Below are positions 1 through 8,686 of a stretch of DNA of 64,000 nt, piece after piece. The position numbers were made by a program, and so were the translations under genes. The notes beneath the pieces were generated by a model. The model had not been told where the DNA came from. It searched no databases and saw only the letters and a program-made list of their open reading frames with translations. The DNA lies in assembly GCF_029892565.1 (NCBI RefSeq), contig NZ_JARXVH010000013.1:62001-126000 (forward strand). Reading direction: 5' to 3'. This DNA comes from Streptomyces pseudovenezuelae. Lineage in GTDB: Bacteria; Actinomycetota; Actinomycetes; Streptomycetales; Streptomycetaceae. How positions within the stretch are numbered: position 1 is the first letter of the stretch; each line of letters opens with the position of its first letter.

Positions 1-1049
1 GGGCCGAGGGCGAAGGGGTGGGACTCACTGTGGGCGGCGGCAGCACTGACGGCGTCCGCCGCGAGGGACAGCAGGTCGACCGGCTCCCTGCGGTAGGAAG
101 GTTCTTTGTCCAGAGTCGCGAGCAACTGAAGATCGTCGACGAGCAGGCGCATGCGTTCGGCGTTCTGTGCGATGAACCGGTTGGCCTCGTTCCGTTCGAG
201 GCCCGAGCGCGGTTCGGGGCGGAGGCCAAGTTGGGCGTAGCCCTGGATGGCGGTGAGCGGAGTGCGCAGTTCGTGCCCGGCGTCGGCGACGAACCGGCGA
301 AGGCGGGCTTCCGAAGTCTCTCGGGCCAACAATGCCTTCTGCAGGCGGTCGAGCATGGAGTTCAGGACCCGTCCGAGTCGTCCGATCTCGGTGCGCGGGT
401 CGGTGTCGGGCAACCGCAGTTCGAGCCGGCCCGCAGTGATGTCCTGCGCGGTGCGTTCCATTCTGGTCAGGGGCAGGAGTCCCAGCCTGACCACCCAACG
501 CCCCAGGGCGATCAGGGCGAGGATCGTCACCGCGAGCAGCACGGCGTTCAGCCACAGGAGCTTCGATGTGGCGCCGTCGACGGCGTCGAGCGGAAGGGCG
601 ACCACCGCGCTCATGTCATCCGGGCCGGGGTTGAGCAGTACCCGCCAGCGGCCGTCACCGCTGACGGCGGGCACGGTTTCGGGGTGCCCGTCCCGCAGCC
701 CGAGGTTCTCCGAATGATCGGCCAACCGGGGTCCGGGTCTGGCCTCGGAGCCCAGGGCATTGTGGAGACGGCGCCCGGAGGAGTCGTAGAAGTAGATGTG
801 GAAGTCCGAGGGAAGAACGTCCTGTCGTTCTCCCGGGTCCGGGAGCTTGTCCTTGAGTGCGTCGTCGTAGGCGGGGGCCGGTGGATGGAACTCGACGAGC
901 TGCTCGTCGACCCGGTCCAGCAGCCAGGAGCGAAGCACTGCATAGCCGATCGCCTGGGAGGTCAGGACTGCCGCGGTGGCGAGCAGAGTGGCGCCGAGGA
1001 TGAGGCGCCGTCGCACCGACTTGGGCGGTCGGGGCAGGAACCGGGTCAC
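1..1049 (-). CDS. Sensor histidine kinase (C-terminus cut by window edge)
   Basis: Membrane sensor kinase that should phosphorylate the response regulator encoded just upstream. Reading the minus strand from the GTG at 1049 gives a short basic N-terminus, a first membrane helix at about residues 16-38, an extracytoplasmic loop of about 130 residues, a second helix at about 175-197, a HAMP-like linker, and an H-box containing AGHELRTPL with the phosphorylatable His. The frame is still open at base 1, so most of the ATPase domain is outside the window. The start overlaps the regulator stop by 4 nt (GTGA), so the pair is translationally coupled. Family (HisKA class, OmpR/PhoB partner) is certain; the stimulus is unknown. 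Confidence 0.93.
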   Translation of the reverse strand, partial: MTRFLPRPPKSVRRRLILGATLLATAAVLTSQAIGYAVLRSWLLDRVDEQLVEFHPPAPAYDDALKDKLPDPGERQDVLPSDFHIYFYDSSGRRLHNALGSEARPGPRLADHSENLGLRDGHPETVPAVSGDGRWRVLLNPGPDDMSAVVALPLDAVDGATSKLLWLNAVLLAVTILALIALGRWVVRLGLLPLTRMERTAQDITAGRLELRLPDTDPRTEIGRLGRVLNSMLDRLQKALLARETSEARLRRFVADAGHELRTPLTAIQGYAQLGLRPEPRSGLERNEANRFIAQNAERMRLLVDDLQLLATLDKEPSYRREPVDLLSLAADAVSAAAAHSESHPFALG

Positions 1050-1789
1050 TCGTCCGACGTCCCTGCGTGGTCGCGGGGAAGTCGCAGGCAGTAGCCGACA
1101 CCGCGGACGGTGTGGATCAGCGGCGGGGCGAAGCAATCGATCTTCCTGCGCAAATACCTCACGTACGTTTCGATGATCCGTGAGTCGCCCGCGAAGTCGT
1201 AGCTCCAGACGTGGTCGAGGATCTGGACCTTGCTCACCACCTGGCCCGCGTTCGACAGGAGGTAGGCCAGAAGCTTGAACTCGGTTGGCGACAGGGCGAT
1301 GTACTGCCCTGCGCGGTGCACCTCGTGGGCGCCCTCGTCGAGTTCGATGTCGGCATAGCGCAGAACGCTCTCCACCGGCTGCCATTCGGCGGCGGGCGCC
1401 GTGCGGCGCAGAATGGCCTCGATGCGCAGCAGTACCTCCTCGATGCTGAACGGCTTGGCCACGTAGTCGTCCCCGCCGAGACTGAGGCCGGTGATGCGGT
1501 CGTCGGTGCCGGTGCGGGCGGTCAGAAACAGGACCGGACAGTCGTTTCCCGCCGCCCGCAGCCTGCGGGTCACCTCGAAGCCGTCCAGATCGGGCAGCAT
1601 CACGTCGAGCACGACGAGATGCGGCTCCAGGCGTTCGACCTCCATCAGGGCCGCCTGTCCGGTGTCCGCGCTGCGCACCTCGTATCCGGTCAGGCGAAGC
1701 GTTGCCTCCAACAGGGTGCGAATGCTGGGCTCGTCCTCGACCACGAGGAGTCGACGTCGCGGCCGTGCGGCTGTGGGCTGCTCGGTCAT
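1046..1789 (-). CDS. OmpR/PhoB-family response regulator
   Basis: 247-aa DNA-binding response regulator. The receiver domain (about 13-127) shows the acidic pair in VVEDE, the phosphoacceptor D62 in VVLDVMLPD, and the conserved Lys in YVAKPF. A winged-helix effector domain follows (about 145-240) with LSPTEFKLLAYL and the RRK-containing recognition region. The length is normal for the class. It lies 48 bp downstream of the GT39 gene and overlaps the kinase start by 4 nt, so the four minus-strand genes from 5424 to 1 probably form one unit. This suggests the two-component system senses the envelope or controls its glycosylation. The target promoters are not visible. Confidence 0.96.
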   Translation of the reverse strand: MTEQPTAARPRRRLLVVEDEPSIRTLLEATLRLTGYEVRSADTGQAALMEVERLEPHLVVLDVMLPDLDGFEVTRRLRAAGNDCPVLFLTARTGTDDRITGLSLGGDDYVAKPFSIEEVLLRIEAILRRTAPAAEWQPVESVLRYADIELDEGAHEVHRAGQYIALSPTEFKLLAYLLSNAGQVVSKVQILDHVWSYDFAGDSRIIETYVRYLRRKIDCFAPPLIHTVRGVGYCLRLPRDHAGTSDE

Positions 1790-1837
1790 GCGTCTACCGG
1801 TCCGTTCTGCCGTGTCGCGACGTCGCTTGGGCGACGG

Positions 1838-4135
1838 CTACTTGACGGCACAGTCGTAGAGCACGTTGCTTCCTCCAAAACCCATCGCACCGCCACCGTT
1901 GTTCTGTGCCGACGTGTCGGAGGTGCCGCCGTATGCCGACGCCGGAACCTTCGTGCAGTGGGCCGCGATCCAGTCGGAACGCTGCTGGGTGTATCCGCCG
2001 GACTGGGCCGGCACGCCGCCGCCGTTCGTGTCGGAGCCCAGGATGTAGCGTAGTTCGCCGCTCTTGGTCCACTTCTCCAGCTGGGCCACCGACGGCGCGT
2101 TGTCGCTGTTGGTGAAGCCGCCCATGCCGATGACGGTCTCGTCGGTGCCCAGGATGAAGGTGCTGGCGGACATGGCGCCGCCCTCGACGGCGAGCTTGAT
2201 GCGTGCGTCGGGTGCCCCCTTCACGGCGTACTGGAGAATCTTGCGCTGGTCGGCGGTGAGACCCGCATCGCCGAAGCCTCCGCGCCCAGCAGGGGCCCCG
2301 CCCGAGCCGGCCTCCGGGAAGGACGGTGTGCCGCGGTCGTTCGAACCCGATCCCCCGGGTGCGCTGGGCATACCGTTCGCTCCCCCTGTGGGCACACCGG
2401 AAGGCATTCCGCCGGTCGAAGGCTCACCGGTCTGTTCCGAAGAGGCGCCACCGCCGGGGAGGCCCGGCATGTTCGACGGCATCCCGGACGGCATGCCCGA
2501 GGGAAGGTCCCCGCTGTTCTCACCCTGCCGGGGCATGCCACCGCCACCGCCGAATCCGAGCGTCAGCGGACCGGCCGTCGGGTTGGAGCCCCCCATGTTG
2601 GTCGAGCCGGGTACGGTCACCGCCCACGCTCCCGGAGCCAGCAGAACCGATGCGACCGCGGCGCAACCGGCAACCGTCAGCAGTCGACCGCGGCGTCGTG
2701 ACAGCACCAAGAGGGCGACGGCGGCGCAGCCGGCCAGCAGCACGGGCCACACCAGCCAGCCGTTCCAGTCGGGTTCGCGGCGAATGAGCACCGCGGCCCA
2801 GGCCACGCTCACCACGACCGCGGTGGCGCCCACCTGAGGTGCCCAGCGCAGGCCGGCGCGGTGGACGCGGATGAGGGCGGCCATCAGCCCGCCGCACAAC
2901 GCGGCGATCGCCGGGGCCAGTTGGGTGGTGTAGTACGGGTGGAAGATGCCCTTCTGGGTCGAGAACACGGCCGCGCAGACCACCAGCCAGGTCCCCCACA
3001 GCAACCAGCCGGAGGCCGGCAGCACCCCGGCGTCGGACAGCCTGCCGCGCCGACGCAGCACCGCGCAGACGACGGCGACGATCAGAGCCAGCACGCAGAC
3101 CGGCAGCAACCAGCTGATCTGACCGCCCACTTGCGCCTCGAACAAACGGCTCAGGCCTGGTTGCCCGCCGAATCCACCGGCGAATCCACCGCCTGACCCG
3201 CCGCCCATCCCCTGGGGCGTTCCGTCGCTGGAGCCGAAGACCCGCCCCAGCCCGTTGTAGCCGATCACCAGATCCCAGGCAGTGCCGTCCTTGCTGCCGC
3301 CGATGTACGGTCGCTCGCCCGGCCACAGGGCGACCATGGCGACCCACCACAGGGAGGACGCCGCCAGGATGGCCCCCGCGCCCAGCAGACGCCCAACTCG
3401 CGGTATCCAGGCGCCGCTTCCTCCCACGAGCCAGGCGACGGCGAACGCGGGAACGACCATCCAGGCGGCGAGCATTTTGGTGAGGAACCCGCACCCGATC
3501 AAAAACCCGCTCGCACACAACCACCAGGTCGCAGCCCGGCCCTCGGCCTGCAACGCACGGGTGAGCGCGTACGCCGCCGACACCAGCAACAGCACCAGCA
3601 GCGTGTCCGGGTTGTTGTCCCGGTTGATGGCCACGGTGATCGGCGTCAGCGTGAGCACCAAAGCCGCGACCAGCGCCGCCCCCTCCCCTGCCCAGCGGCG
3701 CACGGTGCGGTGCAGCACCAACACTCCGGCCACGCCTTCGAGGAGTTGCGGCAGGATCAGCGCCCAGCCGTGCAACCCGAAGATCTTGCTGCTGACCACC
3801 TGCGGCCACAACGCGGCCGGCGGCTTGTCGACCGTGATCACGCCCGCCGGGTCGAACGAGCCGAAGAGGAAATTCGTCCAGCTCTTCCCCATCGACTTCA
3901 CGGCCGCCGAGTAGTAACTGTTGCCCCAGCCAAGGGAGCCCAGGGCCCAGCCGTACAGGACGCCCGCCAGAACAAGGACGGCGCCGAGGGCCACGGGCGC
4001 GGCCCAGGCGGGCAGCGCCCAGGCGGGCAGCGCCCGGACGGACGTACCCGTACTCGTGCGCCTCCCGTCGTGTGCCGACGCGGCCGGTGCGGGCCTGATG
4101 TGCGCGTGGTTACTCATGTCGGGATTCGCTCTCAT
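1838..4135 (-). CDS. GT39-type membrane glycosyltransferase (YkcB-like)
   Basis: Polytopic membrane protein of about 765 aa with an ArnT/PMT-like glycosyltransferase fold. These enzymes move a sugar from a polyprenyl-phosphate donor to an acceptor outside the membrane. Residues about 30-515 hold many hydrophobic helices, with the conserved acidic loop after the first helix (VKSMGKSWTNF ... DKPP) and NRDNNPD, typical of GT39 proteins. A low-complexity Gly/Ser/Pro/Met-rich stretch (about 515-625) precedes a soluble C-terminal domain like that of Bacillus YkcB. The ATG at 4135 overlaps the preceding stop (TGATG); an ATG at 4117 with GAGAG upstream is an alternative. Pairing with a GT2 enzyme matches YkcB/YkcC-type operons. 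Acceptor unknown. Confidence 0.88.
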   Translation of the reverse strand: MRANPDMSNHAHIRPAPAASAHDGRRTSTGTSVRALPAWALPAWAAPVALGAVLVLAGVLYGWALGSLGWGNSYYSAAVKSMGKSWTNFLFGSFDPAGVITVDKPPAALWPQVVSSKIFGLHGWALILPQLLEGVAGVLVLHRTVRRWAGEGAALVAALVLTLTPITVAINRDNNPDTLLVLLLVSAAYALTRALQAEGRAATWWLCASGFLIGCGFLTKMLAAWMVVPAFAVAWLVGGSGAWIPRVGRLLGAGAILAASSLWWVAMVALWPGERPYIGGSKDGTAWDLVIGYNGLGRVFGSSDGTPQGMGGGSGGGFAGGFGGQPGLSRLFEAQVGGQISWLLPVCVLALIVAVVCAVLRRRGRLSDAGVLPASGWLLWGTWLVVCAAVFSTQKGIFHPYYTTQLAPAIAALCGGLMAALIRVHRAGLRWAPQVGATAVVVSVAWAAVLIRREPDWNGWLVWPVLLAGCAAVALLVLSRRRGRLLTVAGCAAVASVLLAPGAWAVTVPGSTNMGGSNPTAGPLTLGFGGGGGMPRQGENSGDLPSGMPSGMPSNMPGLPGGGASSEQTGEPSTGGMPSGVPTGGANGMPSAPGGSGSNDRGTPSFPEAGSGGAPAGRGGFGDAGLTADQRKILQYAVKGAPDARIKLAVEGGAMSASTFILGTDETVIGMGGFTNSDNAPSVAQLEKWTKSGELRYILGSDTNGGGVPAQSGGYTQQRSDWIAAHCTKVPASAYGGTSDTSAQNNGGGAMGFGGSNVLYDCAVK

Positions 4136-5424
4136 CAACGGATACGGCTACGGGGGTCGGCGAAGACAGCCAGTCGCAGCACGGCGAAACGGACGCAGGT
4201 CACCGCGACGGAAGCCGTGGTGAGGACCGCTGTCTCCGCGGCCGGTGAGGCACCGGGGTCGAGGTGCTTGAACCACAGCACCGCCGCGGACGTGACCGCA
4301 TAGCCGAGAACGAACAGCCCCCCGGCACCGAGATGCGCACGTGCGGGCGGGGCGGCGGAGTGCCGGAAGGTGAGGCGTCGGTTGGCCTCGGTATTGAGGA
4401 CGGTGAGGACGAACAACGAGATCAGGTTGGCGACTGGGGGCGTCCACCAGCCGCGCAACAGCCAGTACAGCAGCGCCTGTCCGACCGTGGAGACGACACC
4501 GATGGCGACGAAACAGCCGACCTCCCACGACAGCACACCGCGTCCCGTCGCGGGTGCGAGGACGGCGTCGGGGTGTTCGGCGGCCGGTTCGGGACGGGGC
4601 ACCACCGCGACCCGGGCATCCCCGGACGCCTTGAGCCGCGCCATGCGCCACAGACCGCGCAGGTCGTCGGTGGCGGTGCTCACCACATCCACCCGGGTGT
4701 CGACGTCCTCGACCCAGTCCACCGGGACCTCATGGACGCGCAGTCCGTTGTGCTCGGCGAGCAGAAGCAGTTCGGTGTCGAAGAACCACGCGTCGTCGCG
4801 GGTCACTTCCAGCAACGGCCGGAGCACTTCCGTACGGGCCGCCTTGAATCCGCACTGGGCGTCGGTGAACCGGACCCCGTGCGTGAGCCGGATGACGCCG
4901 TTGTAGCAGCGGGAGACGAACTCACGGCGCGGCCCACGCACCGTACGCGCACCGGCGGCCAGCCGCGAGCCGATCGCCAGGTCCGAATGGCCGCTGGCCA
5001 GTGGGGCGATCAGCGGGAGCAGCCCGTCCAGGCCGGTGGACAGATCCACGTCCATGTACGCCACGATGTCCGCCTCGCTGGCCCCCCAGACCGTACGCAG
5101 CGCGAGCCCCCGGCCCTTACGGTCCAGGTGGACGACACCCACGCCCGGCAGTTCGTCCGCAAGGCGCCGGGCGGTGGCCAGGGTGGCGTCGGTGCTGGCG
5201 TTGTCAGCGACCGTGATCCGCCAGGGAAAAGGGAAACCCTGGGACAGGCGAGTGTGGAGCGTACGCAGGCAGCCGGGCAGGGCGCGTTCCTCGTTGTAGA
5301 CCGGAACCACAATGTCCACCGTCGCGGCCCCGGCGTGCGGGAGAAACGAACGTTCGACGGGCTGAAAGTGGGCGGGACGCTCGACGCGGGCGCCGAGTTC
5401 GGCGAGGTGAGGGGTGGGGGTCAT
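4135..5424 (-). CDS. GT2 polyprenyl-phosphate glycosyltransferase fused to GtrA domain
   Basis: 429-aa protein that probably makes a polyprenyl-phosphate-linked sugar and presents it across the membrane for the downstream GT39 enzyme. The N-terminal GT-A fold (about 25-265) shows DIVVPVYNEERALP, the nucleotide-sugar DXD-like motif in YMDVDLSTGLD, and the DAQCGFKAAR and DAWFFDTELL motifs typical of dolichyl-phosphate-mannose-synthase-like GT2 proteins. The C-terminal part (about 300-425) has four hydrophobic helices of the GtrA type. The ATG at 5424 was chosen because GAGGAAG lies just upstream; an open frame extends further 5' but without a good ribosome site. The stop overlaps the next gene. 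The sugar is inferred, not shown. Confidence 0.9.
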   Translation of the reverse strand: MTPTPHLAELGARVERPAHFQPVERSFLPHAGAATVDIVVPVYNEERALPGCLRTLHTRLSQGFPFPWRITVADNASTDATLATARRLADELPGVGVVHLDRKGRGLALRTVWGASEADIVAYMDVDLSTGLDGLLPLIAPLASGHSDLAIGSRLAAGARTVRGPRREFVSRCYNGVIRLTHGVRFTDAQCGFKAARTEVLRPLLEVTRDDAWFFDTELLLLAEHNGLRVHEVPVDWVEDVDTRVDVVSTATDDLRGLWRMARLKASGDARVAVVPRPEPAAEHPDAVLAPATGRGVLSWEVGCFVAIGVVSTVGQALLYWLLRGWWTPPVANLISLFVLTVLNTEANRRLTFRHSAAPPARAHLGAGGLFVLGYAVTSAAVLWFKHLDPGASPAAETAVLTTASVAVTCVRFAVLRLAVFADPRSRIR

Positions 5425-5564
5425 GGCTTCCTCAGGCATGAGGGGACGGCAGACTGCGGCTCGCAGGCCCTGGTCCGGGGCCGGAGCCTCACTGTTGCCG
5501 CCTCGCCTGTGGGGGTGAGGGGAGAACACCGAGAACTGACGGGGAGTCAGATCAATGGCCGAAA

Positions 5565-5590
5565 GTGCTCCCACGGGTCGCTGGGAGCAC
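5565..5590 (-). terminator. Hairpin between AraC gene and GT2 gene
   Basis: A perfect 9-bp stem (GTGCTCCCA / TGGGAGCAC) with an 8-nt loop, followed on the minus strand by TTTC. It lies between the end of the AraC gene (5749) and the GT2 start (5424), and could stop AraC transcription from entering the glycosylation operon. No convincing gene was found in the 324-bp gap 5425-5748. Confidence 0.5.
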
Positions 5591-5748
5591 GGCTGCACCA
5601 TGGGGCTCCCGACGGCAGACAAGTACGAACAGCAGCCACGCCGCTGCCGATGATGAGCGTCGTCGAGGCAGCCGCCATGATCGAGGCCGTCACCGCACTG
5701 CCGCCCAGCGTCACCGCAGACCTCTTCGGCCTCTCGGGTGGACGAGTC

Positions 5749-6645
5749 TCACCTCGCTCCGTGCCCGCGGACCGTGTCGCGGAAGGCGATCGGAGTCTGG
5801 CCTGTGCGCTGGTGGAAGTACTTGTTGAAGTGGGTGGCGCTGGAGAAGCCGAGGCGGTCGGCGATTCGGGCGGCACTTTGATCGCTGTGGGCCAGGAGGC
5901 GCTTGGCTTCGAGGACGACGCGCCGGTCGATGAACTCCTTGGCGCCCAGGCCGGCTGCGGCGAGGGTGGCGCGCGCGAGGGTGCGAGCGGAGTAGCCGAG
6001 CGCTTCGGCGTAATCCTCGACCCGGCGGGTGCGGGCGAAGTCCTTTTCCACCGCATCACGCAAGCGCAGGTAGGTGGCGTCGGGTTCGGGGGCGGGGCTG
6101 CCGGCAGGCGTGGTGAGGTGGGCCAGGCGCAGGACGAGCACGGCCAGCAGATGACGCAGGGCCGCGGTGTGGATATCCAGAGGCAGGCGTCCGAGGGCCT
6201 GGAACTCGGCAGCGAGATGGTCAGCGGCCAGTCGCAGGGCCTGGGCGTCCTCGGGAAGGGGCCGCCGCAGGACCGGCGCGTGCGGGTCTTCGGTGCGGGC
6301 GCCGGCGGTGGTGGCCGGGTCGAGGAAGTCCTGGCGGAACAGGATCAGGGTGCCCTCGGCGTGGGTGAGGTCGCCCCACTGCTGCACTTGGCCGGGGCGA
6401 ACCCACAGCCATGAGCGGGGTTCGAGGGCGTAGGCGGTGAAGTCGACCGTGTGCCAGAGAGTTCCGCCGGTGAGGGCGATCAGGTGGTGGAAGTCCGGGC
6501 GCTGGGGGGCGGCGAGCCGCTCGCCTGGTACGCGGTGGCCCAGGTCGGCGAGGGACAGCACTTCGACGCCGGCCGGGGTACCTGCGGGCGCCGCGAAGGA
6601 GATCTCCGGGATCCCCCGGTCGGCATCGTGTCGGTTTTTGACCAT
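5749..6645 (-). CDS. AraC-family transcriptional regulator
   Basis: 298-aa regulator. The N-terminal half (about 15-170) resembles the cupin-like AraC sensor domain (HHLIALTGG, WLWVRPGQVQQWGD). The C-terminal half (about 195-295) carries the two helix-turn-helix motifs, including YSARTLARATLAA and IADRLGFSSATHFNKYFHQ, the AraC signature. The ATG at 6645 (MVKNRHD) is chosen because the sensor domain begins soon after it. The open frame upstream would cross the divergent promoter region and overlap the DsbA-like gene. It is divergent from the redox/ADP-ribosylation operon beginning at 6766 with 120 bp between them, so it is the likely local regulator. Ligand unknown. Confidence 0.93.
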   Translation of the reverse strand: MVKNRHDADRGIPEISFAAPAGTPAGVEVLSLADLGHRVPGERLAAPQRPDFHHLIALTGGTLWHTVDFTAYALEPRSWLWVRPGQVQQWGDLTHAEGTLILFRQDFLDPATTAGARTEDPHAPVLRRPLPEDAQALRLAADHLAAEFQALGRLPLDIHTAALRHLLAVLVLRLAHLTTPAGSPAPEPDATYLRLRDAVEKDFARTRRVEDYAEALGYSARTLARATLAAAGLGAKEFIDRRVVLEAKRLLAHSDQSAARIADRLGFSSATHFNKYFHQRTGQTPIAFRDTVRGHGAR

Positions 6646-6765
6646 CACTAGTCGCCAGCGTATCTCATTCACCCTGTTCAACAGTCCTAACGTGGAGCTG
6701 TCAGCCCATCCGGCGTCTTCCGATGTCGGAAAGCAGCAAGCGAGTGGTGAGAGAGGAGGCGTGTG

Positions 6766-7455
6766 ATGCCTTCGACGGAACGGGCCTCCCTGACGTACGC
6801 CTTCGACGCGTACTGCGCCTGGTGCTTCGGCTTCGGGCCCACCCTGCGGGCCTTCGCCGAGGACAACGCTCACCGCATCCGGATCGGCGTCGTGTCGGCC
6901 GGCCTCTACACCGGTACCCGAGCGCTGCCGATCGCGGCTCATCCGCACCTGTCGGCCGAACGCGGCACCATCACGCGACTGACCGGGGTCGCCTTCGGCA
7001 CGGGCTACGACCGTGCCCTGTCGCAAGGAACGACCGTGCTCGACTCCGCCGCCGCGGCGGCGGGGCTGGCCGCGCTGCGCGACCAGCCCGGCATCAGCGA
7101 ACTGGACGCGGCCGAGGCCATGCAGCGCGCATGGTTCGTCGACGGCCGCAGTCTGTCCGACGCAGAGGTCTACCGGGAAATAGCTGTCGCGCTCGGCCTG
7201 GACGCGGACGCCGTGACCACGGCGTTCAGCTCCCCGGCTGGCCGGGGAAAGGCCCGCGCCGACTTCCGCGCGCTGCGCCGCCTGCGTGTCCGCTCCTACC
7301 CGACGCTGCTTCTGGACACCGCGCACGGCGCAGACGAGATGGGGGACGCGGGCTCAACAGCCGCATTCCTGACCTCCGCCCTCGACCAGCGGTTGACCAC
7401 GACCAACCCCCCAGTCCCCTTCCATGACCTGCCCTCGCGAGGAGAACCGTCATGA
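6766..7455 (+). CDS. DsbA-family (FrnE-like) thioredoxin-fold oxidoreductase
   Basis: 229-aa cytoplasmic protein (no signal peptide) of the DsbA/FrnE/2-hydroxychromene-2-carboxylate isomerase group. The active-site-like CXXC is seen near the N-terminus in FDAYCAWCFGFGP, and the family cis-Pro motif in VRSYPTLLL. The all-helical insertion expected of DsbA members fills about 75-175. The ATG at 6766 has GAGAGGAGG six bases upstream; a GTG three bases earlier is less well spaced. Its stop overlaps the next start (ATGA), so it heads a coupled operon with SnoaL-like, MoaF-like, macrodomain and sirtuin genes. A thiol redox or isomerase role is likely but the substrate is unknown. Confidence 0.88.
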   Translation: MPSTERASLTYAFDAYCAWCFGFGPTLRAFAEDNAHRIRIGVVSAGLYTGTRALPIAAHPHLSAERGTITRLTGVAFGTGYDRALSQGTTVLDSAAAAAGLAALRDQPGISELDAAEAMQRAWFVDGRSLSDAEVYREIAVALGLDADAVTTAFSSPAGRGKARADFRALRRLRVRSYPTLLLDTAHGADEMGDAGSTAAFLTSALDQRLTTTNPPVPFHDLPSRGEPS

Positions 7456-8214
7456 GCAACGCCAGGAAGACCGTCCTGACCGCCGCCGGCGAACTGTTCG
7501 GCCACAAGGACCCGAGCGCGGTGGACCGCTGGGTCGCCGCCGACTACACCCAGCACAGCACCCTGGCCGCCGACGGTCCCGAGGCCCTGCGCCGGCTGGT
7601 CGCCGGCCTGCCGGAGGGCTTCAGCTACGAGGGCGCCCGGGTGATCGCCGACGGCGAACCTGGTCGCCCTGCACGGCACGTACCACGGCTTCGGGCCCGA
7701 CCCTCTGGTCGCCTTCGACGTCTTCCGCGTTGACGCCGACGGCAAGCTCGCCGAGCACTGGGGCGCCCTGACCCCGCTGGTAAAGGACACCGCCTCCGGG
7801 CGCTCGCAGACCGACGGACCCACCGAGGTCACTGCGCCCGAGAAGACCGAGGCCAACCGAATCCTGGTCGCCGAGTTCGCGCAGAAGGTCCTGGTCGGCG
7901 CCGACTACTCGGTGCTCACCGACTACATCTCCACCGAGACGTACGACCAGCACAACCCGGAGGCCGCCGACGGCCTCGACGGCTTCGGCGCCGCCGCCGC
8001 GAAGTGGGCCGAGCAGGGCAAGGACCTCGTCTACAAGACCGTCCACAAGGTCATCGCCGAGGGTTACTTCGTCCTGCTCCAGTCCGAGGGCGAGTTCGGA
8101 GTCCCCGTCGCCTACTACGACCTCTTCCGCGTCCAGGGCGGCAAGATCGTCGAGCACTGGGACGTCATCTCCCCGATCCCTGCCGAACTCCCCCACGACA
8201 ACGGGCTGTTCTAG
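7452..8214 (+). pseudogene. Two-domain SnoaL/NTF2-like protein, frameshifted
   Basis: The gene opens with ATG at 7452 (4-nt overlap with the DsbA-like gene) and reads MSNARKTVLTAAGELF, a SnoaL-like start with YTQHST. At about 7656 one extra base (GGCGAACCTGG) throws it out of frame, and that frame stops at 7733. In the +1 frame from 7657 the family sequence resumes (NLVALHGTYHGFG, FRVDADGKLAEHWG) and continues through a second SnoaL-like repeat (YDQHNPEAADG, DLFRVQGGKIVEHWD) to the stop at 8214. The intact product would have been about 253 aa with two NTF2 folds. A sequencing error and a true mutation cannot be told apart here. The second half could be made separately only by an internal start (for example ATG-less GTG at 7912). 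Confidence 0.85.
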
Positions 8215-8245
8215 AGCTGCGCGCCATCGGCAAGGAGACAACGCG

Positions 8246-8569
8246 ATGAGTGAGCTCACCTACGCCGGGAAGACCTTCGTCTTCCGCGTGGACAACGGGG
8301 TCGTCTTCCGCAACGCCTACGCGGCGGACGGCGCCACCCTGCACTACGAGACCCTCGAAGGCCCGACCGAGGGTTCCGAGGAGACCGTCACCCTCCACAC
8401 CGCCGAGGTGGCCCCCGGCCTGTTCATGCTCGGCTGGGCCGAGAAGTCCGGCGTGACGGTCACCCACCTGATGAACCTCAACGCCCTGACGGTCCACGCC
8501 TTCTGGAGCTACGAGACGGGCGACGGCCGCGTCGCTGAACTCCACACCGGAACCCTCGAACCCGCCTGA
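8246..8569 (+). CDS. MoaF-like small beta-barrel protein
   Basis: 107-aa protein with ATG at 8246 preceded by AAGGAGA. It consists almost wholly of short amphipathic beta strands (KTFVFRVDNGVVFRNAY, GLFMLGWAEKSGVTVTHLMN, HAFWSYE), the pattern of MoaF-related calycin/lipocalin-like domains, in which a small acid or cofactor may be bound. It lacks a signal peptide. It sits between the SnoaL-like gene and the macrodomain gene, 31 bp after the former. Family assignment is from motif memory (GWAEKSG...THLMN...FW) and is moderately secure; no catalytic residue can be named. Confidence 0.65.
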   Translation: MSELTYAGKTFVFRVDNGVVFRNAYAADGATLHYETLEGPTEGSEETVTLHTAEVAPGLFMLGWAEKSGVTVTHLMNLNALTVHAFWSYETGDGRVAELHTGTLEPA

Positions 8570-8686
8570 GGGCCCTCACCCGCCTGCCCTGCCGTCACCG
8601 ACCCGGGAGTGAGGGCACCGCGGCGCGCCCTTCGGCAGACCCATCCCACTTCGACCCGTCACGAGCTCACCGCCCGGAGGACCACC

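Noticed and set aside
4264..6414. 716-codon plus-strand open frame
   Set aside because: It lies opposite GT2-GtrA and AraC genes whose domains are unmistakable; its text is Gly/Arg-rich without motifs.
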